Virus record (IMG/VR): IMGVR_UViG_3300031974_005302
Coordinates: 1-49,427 of that record
Source: a virus
DNA: 49,427 nt
Reading direction: 5' to 3' (one strand)
Below are positions 25,944 through 35,700 of this stretch, piece after piece. Numbering within the stretch: the first letter of the stretch is position 1; each line of letters opens with the position of its first letter. The notes under the pieces were generated by a model. The model did no database searches and was not told the origin of the DNA. It was given only the letters and a program-made list of their open reading frames with translations. The position numbers and the translations under genes were made by a program.

Positions 25944-25950
25944 GCAGCAC

Positions 25951-26352
25951 ATGGCTTCTGGATTAGCTCCACGATTACCGTTAGTATTTGACGATGTATA
26001 TGGCCCGTATGGGTTGATTACAGACTTTAGAACTTTAGCAACACAAAATTTAAAAATGCTCATTCTAACCAATCCGGGTGAGAGGATAATGGATACTGAA
26101 TTTGGTGTTGGGCTAAAAAGTTATTTGTTTGAGCAGAACACCCCATCAACGTACTCTGAAATTGATAGTAAGATAAGACAACAAGTTCAGAAATATTTAC
26201 CTTACATTGGAATAGAAAGAATAGATTTCGCAGTCCCCGAAGACAACCCGGATCTATTTCCAAATAATTTATCTGTTTCGATATACTTTAATATTATTCC
26301 ACTTAGAACAAACGCTGCTTTAAACGTAGAGGTTAATAACAACATAAACTAA
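25951..26352 (+). CDS. 25: Baseplate wedge protein, gp25-like (GPW_gp25)
   Basis: 133 residues, the normal length (T4 gp25 is 132). The family pattern is clear: TDFRTLATQNLKMLILTNPGERIMDTEFGVGLKSYLFEQ, with the conserved P-G-E-R and F-G-x-G-L, then an alternating helix IRQQVQKYLPYIGIERI. gp25 joins the wedge arms to the tail sheath initiation complex and triggers baseplate change on contraction. The next gene, gp6-like, is its structural partner in T4 and P2-type phages (P2 W and J). The strong Shine-Dalgarno and the separate upstream gap suggest the start of a late transcription unit. Confidence 0.93.
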   Translation: MASGLAPRLPLVFDDVYGPYGLITDFRTLATQNLKMLILTNPGERIMDTEFGVGLKSYLFEQNTPSTYSEIDSKIRQQVQKYLPYIGIERIDFAVPEDNPDLFPNNLSVSIYFNIIPLRTNAALNVEVNNNIN

Positions 26353-26373
26353 TTACAAGAGGTAGTTTAATAG

Positions 26374-28167
26374 ATGTCCAAGAAAAACACAGCAATTAAT
26401 TATACAAGTCGTGATTTTGAATCAATTCGTAGAGATTTAGAAGACTTCGCAAAGAGATACTATCCTAATACTTATAAGGACTTTAATAGAGCATCGTTTG
26501 GCTCATTAATGTTAGATACGGTTTCGTATGTTGGTGACATTCTTTCATTTTATTTAGACTACCAAATGAATGAAACTTTTTTGGACAGCGCTGTCGAGTA
26601 TGACAACGTTGTTAAGCTGGCAAGACAATTAGGATATAAGCTTCAAACTAGTCCTTCTTCTTATGGACGACTAACCTTCTTTGTTGAAGTCCCGGCTTCT
26701 CCTTTAGGACTAGGGCCAGAGGCTACTTTAATACCGGTTCTTCAAGCAGGATCTACTTTTTCTTCGACAGGTGGTGGTTTCTACACTTTGTTGGGTGATG
26801 TAGACTTTTCTCTAGAAGGCAACCAGATTGTTGTTGGCTCTGCTGATTCGGCAACAGGAATTCCATTAACGTATGTTATTCGTGCCACTGGAATAGCCGT
26901 TTCAGGTAGACTAGGAAATCAACAAATCTCGATTGGAGATTTTGTTAGGTTTAGAAGAGTACCGTTGGAAATTTCTAACGTCTCCAACATTGTAAAAGTT
27001 ACTGATTCCGAGGGAAATGAGTATTTTGAAGTAGACCATCTTTCTCAAAACATAATCTACAAAGCAATTAGGAACACAACTACAACCAGAGAAACAGTGC
27101 CTAATTTGTTAAAAGCGGTTCCAGTAGCAAGAAGGTTTACTGTGGAAACCTTAAATGGCTTGTCTTTTCTTCAATTTGGTTATGGGTCTGATTCAAACTC
27201 TCTCACAAATCCAGTTGTTGACCCCACAGAAGTGGTTCTAGATCTTAATGGTCGCACTTACACAACAGATTCGGATTTTGATCCAACAAAGCTAATAGAT
27301 ACAGACAAATTTGGGATTGGACCTTCAAATACAACCTTGACAGTTCAGTATCGCTTTAATACAACTTCTGATGTTAATGCAGCTGTTGATACAATCAATG
27401 GTGTAGCAAATGCTAACTTTAAATTTAACAATCAAGGAAGTCTTTCTCCTGCGAACAGAAACTCTGTAATCAATTCTTTAGAAGTTACAAATGAGGAGCA
27501 GTTTGTTGGAAGTGTTTCCCTTCCATCCTCAGAAGAGATCCGCCAAAGAGCATTTAGTTACTTCGCGACACAAAACAGAGCCGTTACTGCACAGGACTAT
27601 CAGGCCATTTGCTATGGAATGCCGGCAAAATTTGGAATGATAAAGCGCGCAGCAATTCTTAAAGATCCGGATGAATTTAAAAGAAATGTTAACATTTACG
27701 TAATTTCAGAAAATAGTTCTGGTAAATTAACTGCAGCTAATACAACTCTTAAGAATAACTTAAAAAATTGGATTACTCAATATAAAATGATATCGGATAC
27801 GGTAGATATTTTAGATGCTGAAATTGTTAATTTTGACATTAGCTATGAGATACTGACCGATATTAATGCCAATAGATTTGATGTGATTAATAGTTGCAAC
27901 GAAAGATTGACATCCAAATTTATTATGAAGCAAGACATTGGTGAGCCAATAAAAATAACTGACATATATCGTGAGCTTCAGAAAGTAAATGGCGTAGTTG
28001 ATGTAACATCTGTAGATGTCGGCCTTAAGTCTGGTGGGATCTACTCCGAATCTAACTATGATTTTGATGCTGCACTGTCGTCAGATGGCAGGATGATTGA
28101 GGCGCAACCTAATATTGTGTTTGAATTAAAGTATCCAAATGTTGATATTAAGGGATCTATTAGATAA
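26374..28167 (+). CDS. 6: Baseplate wedge protein, gp6-like (Baseplate J)
   Basis: 597 residues (T4 gp6 is 660). It contains the conserved N-terminal pattern INYTSRDFESIRRDLEDF and YPNTYKDF, a beta-rich J-domain centre (FSSTGGGFYTLLG, LQFGYGSD) and the strongly conserved RQRAFSYFATQNRAVTAQDYQ near residue 400, followed by PAKFGMIKRA. gp6 dimers form the ring of wedges and bind gp25 and gp7. It is followed, at a TAATG overlap, by a structural protein and then by the giant gene that has a gpI/gp7-like motif, giving the usual wedge gene order W-J-(extra)-I. GAGGTAG lies ahead of the start. Confidence 0.94.
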   Translation: MSKKNTAINYTSRDFESIRRDLEDFAKRYYPNTYKDFNRASFGSLMLDTVSYVGDILSFYLDYQMNETFLDSAVEYDNVVKLARQLGYKLQTSPSSYGRLTFFVEVPASPLGLGPEATLIPVLQAGSTFSSTGGGFYTLLGDVDFSLEGNQIVVGSADSATGIPLTYVIRATGIAVSGRLGNQQISIGDFVRFRRVPLEISNVSNIVKVTDSEGNEYFEVDHLSQNIIYKAIRNTTTTRETVPNLLKAVPVARRFTVETLNGLSFLQFGYGSDSNSLTNPVVDPTEVVLDLNGRTYTTDSDFDPTKLIDTDKFGIGPSNTTLTVQYRFNTTSDVNAAVDTINGVANANFKFNNQGSLSPANRNSVINSLEVTNEEQFVGSVSLPSSEEIRQRAFSYFATQNRAVTAQDYQAICYGMPAKFGMIKRAAILKDPDEFKRNVNIYVISENSSGKLTAANTTLKNNLKNWITQYKMISDTVDILDAEIVNFDISYEILTDINANRFDVINSCNERLTSKFIMKQDIGEPIKITDIYRELQKVNGVVDVTSVDVGLKSGGIYSESNYDFDAALSSDGRMIEAQPNIVFELKYPNVDIKGSIR

Positions 28168-29693
28168 TGGCAATTCTCAGATATACAGCTAGTGCTGATA
28201 ATACAATCACAAATGCATATGAAGCCAACTTGGTTACGAGAGGTACCGGTGCCAATATGGGCTATGCTGATTCGCTTGAAGTCTTCTCAATCTATGGTCA
28301 AGAGTCGGGCTCTAATGGCCAATCACAAGAGCTTTCAAGAATTCTAATTCAGTTCCCAGTATCAGCCATTTCTGCCGACAGAACTGCTGGCACAATCCCG
28401 GCATCTGGCTCTGTATCGTTCTATCTCAAGATGTTCAATGCTGAGCATCCATTCACACTTCCGCAAGACTTCAACTTGGTTGTCGCCCCTGTATCACAAT
28501 CTTGGACGGAGGGCGCCGGCCTTGACATGGACGAGTATCAGGACATCGGCGTTTCAAACTGGCTATCTGCTTCTTCTACAGCTGGATGGACAAATGTTGG
28601 CGGCGACTACCTAGCCCAAGACAACTATAACGTTCGATTTGAGCAGGGTTATGAAAATTTGGAATTAGATGTTTCTGAAGTTGTAGAAAACTGGATCAAG
28701 GGATTTTCCGGAGGAGAATACAATAACTACGGTTTTGGTATACGTCTAACGGCTTCACAAGAAGCTTATTTTTCCTCGTCTTTGGGAACTGATTCAGGTT
28801 CTGTAATTCAAAATACTGTAGGCGCAACACAGTCATACTACACAAAGAAATTCTTTGCTCGCTCAACAGAGTTCTTTTTTAAGCGCCCTGTTATCGAAGC
28901 ACGTTGGGACTCACGCACAATGGATGATAGAGAGAACTTTTTCTTCTCTTCTTCGCGAGCACCAGCAGCAGATAACCTGAACACTTTGCAATTCTATAAC
29001 TATGGTCGACGTGGCTTGAATAATGTTCCGGCTATTGGAACAAACAATATACTTGTTTCGTTCTACTCAAGTTCATTCGGTACTCCGGCAGGATCCAAGC
29101 TATCTCTCCAGGCTGGTGGTAGCGTCGTCTCTACTGGCGATACAGACGCTACTGGCAGTTATGTGAGCACTGGCATCTATTCTTGCGAAATCGCCCTTAC
29201 AGCGGCTGCTACGCCCCTGCAAGAGATACATGATGTGTGGCATTCTGGAGGAGTTGAATACTTTACCGGTTCGTTCTTCCCTGAATTGATGCCAACTTAT
29301 GACAGCGCTCCAACGTTTAACCGAATTACATCTTGCAAGAATCTTAAAAAGAAATACTCTATACAAGACACAGCAAGATTTAGATTTTTTGTTCGCGACA
29401 GAAACTGGTCTCCAACCATCTACACAGTTGCAACAGCAAACAATCCAACTGATATTATCGAGAGTGCTTCATACAGCATTTATCGTGTCACAGATAATTT
29501 GGCAGCTATCCCGTATGGCACCGGGTCAGATTTAAGCACCTACTTGTCTTACGATAAGGAAGGAAATTTCTTTGATTTAGATATGTCTCTTCTAGAGCCA
29601 GATTATATGTATGAGATAAGATTGTCTTATTACAACGACAGTATTGGTGACTGGCAAGAGCAACCTCAAACGTTTAAATTTCGAGTTGAATGA
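28167..29693 (+). CDS. Virion structural protein, DNRLRE/CBM96-like beta domain
   Basis: 508 residues. The first 250 residues resemble the DNRLRE-type domain: ELSRILIQFPVSAI, VSFYLKMFNAEHP, VVAPVSQSWTEGAGLDMDEYQDIGVSNWL, and YENLELDVSEVVENWIKG, i.e. the order of strands seen in DNRLRE/CBM96 sheets that bind carbohydrate or form surface assemblies. The C-terminal half is beta-rich and ends with SLLEPDYMYEIRLSYYNDSIGDW. It sits between gp6 and the gp7-like giant gene. It may be a wedge-associated or fibre-attachment protein; the match is by pattern, and no enzymatic residues were found. G+C is higher than in the next gene. Confidence 0.68.
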   Translation: MAILRYTASADNTITNAYEANLVTRGTGANMGYADSLEVFSIYGQESGSNGQSQELSRILIQFPVSAISADRTAGTIPASGSVSFYLKMFNAEHPFTLPQDFNLVVAPVSQSWTEGAGLDMDEYQDIGVSNWLSASSTAGWTNVGGDYLAQDNYNVRFEQGYENLELDVSEVVENWIKGFSGGEYNNYGFGIRLTASQEAYFSSSLGTDSGSVIQNTVGATQSYYTKKFFARSTEFFFKRPVIEARWDSRTMDDRENFFFSSSRAPAADNLNTLQFYNYGRRGLNNVPAIGTNNILVSFYSSSFGTPAGSKLSLQAGGSVVSTGDTDATGSYVSTGIYSCEIALTAAATPLQEIHDVWHSGGVEYFTGSFFPELMPTYDSAPTFNRITSCKNLKKKYSIQDTARFRFFVRDRNWSPTIYTVATANNPTDIIESASYSIYRVTDNLAAIPYGTGSDLSTYLSYDKEGNFFDLDMSLLEPDYMYEIRLSYYNDSIGDWQEQPQTFKFRVE

Positions 29694-29703
29694 TAATTAA
29701 AGT

Positions 29704-32700
29704 ATGAGTTTCAAAACCTTATTTGATAAAGCTACAAAAGTCAGTTCTCTCTCTAACAAGTCCGCAAAGGATATTGGTGGAGAAGTCGAATCGGTTGGAT
29801 ACCACAAAGAAGACATAAAGCACGAAAAGCGGTTTATACCGAATGTAGACTTCTCTGATCCAGCTAATTTTGCTCGTTACGGTTCAGCGGAAGAATATTA
29901 CATTCAATCAATAGATAGGATTTATGATACTTATCCTTATGATGGCTCTTTAAGAGAGAAGCTACAATGGGAAAATCAATCAACTTACATTGATTTATAT
30001 ATTTTAAACAATCTATATCCTAGAACAAATGGCTATGCCATCTTTTCAGCAGACGGTTGGGGAACCTCATCTATAACAGAGACTTATGGGTTATCAAGCG
30101 ATTTAGAATACGTATACTTTGAAGGAGGGCCGCATGCCAACCCTAATGGCATGAGTCCTTTCTCTACTAACTTCACAGGCTCAAATTATTATGATACAAG
30201 TACAAACCGCGAAAGTAATCTTAAATATGATCTTCAAAATGATGGTGTAACAGTTGAGTTCTGGCTAGAAAAAGACGAGTTCCTTACATCTCTTACAGAG
30301 AAAGAAATAATTTTTGACCTCTGGAATGGAGAAACATACAACACTCCAACCTATGGTCGCTTAACAATTGAGCTTACCGGCGCCGCTGATGGGCAGAATC
30401 CATTTTTGATTACTGCTCTGTCTGGTACAACTGGTATTACACGACAGACATTAACAAATGATTCTACTTTTACAACAGCGTCTGTTGCTGATGGCAATTG
30501 GCACCATTATGCTGTTAGCCTTATATCAGCGTCCGCAGGCATTGAAACAAAATTTTATGTTGATGGTTCCTTAAAAAGCACAATTACACAAGGCTCATCT
30601 GGAATTAACGAAGTTACCGGAGCTTTACGAGCAAATTTAGCTGCTGCGATTACCAGTCCAGCCGGCACATCTGCTCCTGCTTACTCAGGTAAATTGTCTG
30701 GCTCTTTAGACGAATTCAGATATTGGAAGACCCAAAGAAGTTCAAAAGATGTGGGCAGATATTTTATCAGCCAAGTTGGTGGTGGTACTAACACAGACCC
30801 AGAGCCGTTTACAGATACACAAGAAGACGTTAATACAAAGCTCGGTGTTTACTACAAGTTTAATGAGGGAATTACTGGCGTATCTTCAACAGACAGTGTT
30901 GTGTTGGATTATGCTGGTCGTGTTACAAACGGAGCGTGGACCGGGTACGGAACAAATTCAAGAAATACTGGGTCAGCGATAGTTCTTTCTAACGCAGCAA
31001 CAAAAGAATTTTTAGACCCAATTATCAGATCAAACCATCCTGATGTTATAACGCTTAGAGCTAACTTAGCAAACTCAGGCTCAGCGTATGATGTTGGCAA
31101 CAATGCTTCTATATACAACTCAATTCCTGCTTGGATTACAGAACAAGATTCAGAGGGACAGAAACAAACAAAGTATCTAACACAAATTATTTCTAGCTAC
31201 TTTGATACTCTACACATTCAAGCTTCGGATTTAAATAATCTAAAAAATATTGAATATGTAAGTGGAAGCGATAAACCATTTCCTTTCTCTTATAAGAAGC
31301 TTAACTCTCACGGCTTTGTGGCTCCAGAGATTTTCTTGGATGCTGACATCCTAGAGAAGCTCGCTGATAGAAGTGAAGATAGGATCTATGATAAGTCTTT
31401 GAATGATATAAAAAATATCATTTACCAAAACATTTACAATAACTTAACTTACATTTACAAAACAAAGGGTACTGAAAAGTCTTTTAGAAATCTTATTCGT
31501 TCGTTCGGTATTGATGATGAGTTAATCAAACTGAATATGTATGCTCAGAATACTGAGTATGAATTCCGAGAAAACAGAAGAACTATTCTTGTTAATGATA
31601 AGTTAATTAATTTCAATAATAATATTAATAAGTCCGCAGTTGTATATTCTTTTTCCTCATCTGTAAATCCAGACTCAACTGGTGTTATAGCCGCAGCAAC
31701 TGAGCTTACAGGCGGCTATGCTATTACGCTTGAAGCAGATGTGACTTTCCCAACAAAACCTCTGGAATCTCAAGATGGTGGATACTTTTTTACAAATGCT
31801 ATTAGCTCTTCTATTTTTGGTGTTCACAGCGCTCTTGCAGACCAGACTGATACAACTTGGGACGCACAAGATGCGGTTAATTTCCAAGTTCTGTCAATCC
31901 GCGATGAATTAAATTCTGATAACGCTCGCTTCATGCTTACGGGGACTGCTGGAGGGTACGTTCCGGAACTAACCTCCTCACTTTATGAGGATTTATACAC
32001 AGATTCTACTTGGAACCTGTCAGTTAGAATTAAGCCAGAAAAGTATCCTTTATCCTACTTTGCTGATGGTGCCGATTCAGGAAATTATACTGTTGTATTT
32101 AGCGGTGTTGAGGTTCGGTCTGGCGAGATCGTCAATACTTTCTCTGTCTCGGAAACTATCAATTCTCCACCGGACTCGTTTATTAGTGGCTCTAGAAGAG
32201 TATTCTTGGGGGCCCATAGAACAAATGTTACCGGAACAGTTCTACAGACATCTGATGTTAAGATTAATTCTTGCCGTTTCTGGCTAGATTATGTTGAAGA
32301 TAAGGCTTTACAGGAGCACGCTCTAGATACCGAAAATCACGGCGCTCTTCGACCAAGCTTATACGCATTCCCGTGGGAAGCTAATGCTTTGTATGGTGAA
32401 GTTTCTAAATTAGACACCTTAGCATTTAATTGGGAGTTTAGTCAGAACACAGGCTCTAATGCATCCGGTGAATTTACGGTCGAAGATGAGTCTTCTGGAT
32501 CCGCTACACTTGCTTCAACTAGATTTGGCTGGATTGGTGATATTGTAAATAAACAAGTCACCGCAAAGGGTTATGGGTTTGAGGCTTCTTCTACATCGCC
32601 TATCAAAAAAGATTTTATTGTAGCCGCTAGATTGAACGAGCTTGAAACAATCGCCCCATCAGAGACAGTACAAGTTCTAAATGCTCAAGATCAAAAAGAG

Positions 32701-35700
32701 TTTAAGATCGATTCTCGACCAATAAATTACTTCTTTGCTTTTGAAAAAAGCATGAGCAAGGTTATTTCCGAGGAGATGATTAATACATTCGGAAGTCTTA
32801 AAGACTTTAATAACCTAATTGGCGACGGCGTCAACAGATACCGCGATGAATATAAGACTCTTAAGTTTGTAAGACAAAAGTTCTTTGAGAAGGTTGGAAA
32901 CGATGAGATTGATTTTGATCGTTTCTATGAGTTCTATAAATGGTTTGATTCGTCATTATCGTTCATGTTGGGGCAACTTGTTCCAGCATCGGCAGAATTT
33001 GCCGACAATGTTCGAACAGTTGTAGAAAGCCACGCTTTAGAAAGAAGCAAGTACAGGAATGTTTTCCCATTCATTGATAGCGAAAAGTCGGTTTTCGAAG
33101 CAACAGCGTCTTCAAACGTAGACTACGGAGATGCCATTTCATCTCCTGATGATGACTTGCAAGGAACTGGTTTTTATCCTGCTCACGCTCCAAGAAGAAG
33201 AACGGTAGGTTTATCAGCTAGAGAATTAGTAAAAAAGTGGAAGTATGATCACGCGCCTGAAGATGCGGACCAAAAGAAGAATTATCTTTGGTGGAAGAAT
33301 AAGGCTGAGAGAGACAATCCGACCATCTCAGAGAACAGCGATGTAAACAATTCAAGAGGCGCAATATTAAGCGTAATTGATCAGATATCTGTGCGCGAAG
33401 CATTTAGGCCCTATCGTTTTTCAATTGGTGGAAATAAAATCCTCGGTGGTGTCGGGCAACATCAAAATAAAGATGTCAATTTCGTATTCCAAGCAACACA
33501 GCCATACGGACCGGTTAGTGAGTCTTCCAACATACCAATTAACATTATGCTGTCGTTTGATGCCGATGTGGAAAGGCTGTTAGACACAGACGATGAATTT
33601 TTCCCAACTTATAAACAAAGATTAGGATTTGGCCTCAACCCGGACATCAACAGAAATAATGACAACAAATTAAAAATGAACGGCAACAAGTTGGCACCGT
33701 TCAGCCTCTATGAAACAACAGAGCAGTCGACTTTTAACGCCATCATCTCTAGTTCTTATAAGCCGGGTGTAACAATCACCAATCTTCATCATGATTTAGT
33801 TATTGATACTGATATTGCGGCGCAAAGTCCATTTACAGAGAAGTTTGTTGGTGGTAGATATTATCGCCACTCTGAGTTAAATGCTGGTTCAGATAGCAGA
33901 GATACGCGCGCAGAAGGTTTCCGATTAGCGCTGGGCCTTAATACTGGAAGTTCTAACATCCCTGTAGGCGCTTCTGGTGCTCTTGGTATTATTCCGCCAA
34001 ACTATCCGTTCCTTGATTCGCCGGCAGGCTCAGCGCCGCATGGATGGCTTCCAGAGCTTCCTACGGCACAACGCTTTCGCGACGAAACTGCAAAGCGTCC
34101 TGTAAACATTAAGAACATTTTGATGACGACTGCTTCGGTTGGAACGCGTCTTTCGGGAACGATTGTTCACAACCAAATCGGCAACTACCAAAAGAACTAT
34201 CAAGTTGTTCAGACATCTGGTCGCTCTATTAACGACCCATTCTTCCAAGATCAGTCATTTAGTTTCGCACCAAACCCGGAAACACTCGCGACAAGAGGAC
34301 GCTTCCCGCTAACAACAGATACTACAGAAAACACTGGTGGTGATTTGGATTACGCATTACCGGATAGAATAGGCGCCAATTCTAATAAAACAGTATTTGT
34401 TAACCTATTCTCGTCTCCGGGCTCTTATGAGGTTCTGTCAAGAGGCTATAGAGATCCGGCACACGAGGAATTGTCTGTCTACAACGCCCTTCCGTACAGA
34501 AACCTGGGAATTATCAATAGAGGGCTTTCAGGCTCCAATACAGACAATAGTCTAACTGGGTCGATCAGAGTTAATGACCACATTAACAAGCCACGAGGTC
34601 TAAACCAATTAGCGACATTACATGCCGGAGCTTTTGGTCATGATCCAGTATTCGGGTCCGTGCCAGAACTAACTTATGTTACAACGCCATCCTGGCACAA
34701 GACAAACAGAAACTCTTTAAGAAGAATTGAGTCTTCGTCGGCTGGGTACTTTACGGCGTCGGTATACGATAACCTCTTTGTTCAGCACGCAATCCCGCGC
34801 TCTACACAACAATACTCTTGGGTAACAGCTTCATTAAAGTCAGGAGAGGCGATATTCGGACTACAGCCTCCAACATATTACAGTGCTAGTGTACTAAACA
34901 AACTTATAGTCTCAGGCGCTTATGAAGATACAACCTTTGCAGACTTAAATACAGCGGTACTTGATGCTCTAACAGCTTCTACACACACTGAAGGGTTTCC
35001 ATTATCTTCAGATGCAATTGCTTCTTATATTAATGCTGACTATTGGGCATCTCCAGCCCTGGACAACGACGAAGATTACTTTAATGTTCTAACATCAATG
35101 AGAAATGGCCCATGGGGGTATCCAACTTGGAAGCAGATCAGAACTGGCGAAACAAAGGTTGCTAGAAAACTACGCGAAACAAACCAGATTGGTTTAATAA
35201 CGCCCCCACCTCAAGTTCCGGTTACTTTGACTGACGGAACAACGTATCAATATGTAAGAGGATTAAAGTCAAATGACTTTGTCGATTATACGGAACAGCC
35301 AATTAGTAGCCGCTATGCTCCAACGAGCGTGCTCTTGGAGGATAATACAGAAAACTCCGATACTCTAAACAACGTGTCTTTAAAAGTGACGTTTGGCAAT
35401 GAATTGGATTTCTTCTCTAATGAGCCTTTAAACAATCGTCTAAATATTCCTGCTCCTAATTTAGCCAACACTTCCTTGAACAAGGTTTTCGAATATGTTA
35501 CTTCAAGTCAGCTAAGCACGATTATCGACTACAAAGAAAGAGTGTATCCAGCTGAAATTAACGCATATAAGAATATTGTCCGAAGAAGAACAGATTTTAC
35601 TATCACCAATATTTGGGATGACAACAGAGCTGACAGATCAATAAAATATGGTGGTTTGCGAAACTCTCAAGGGTATGTTTTTGATAGTACTACCAATAGT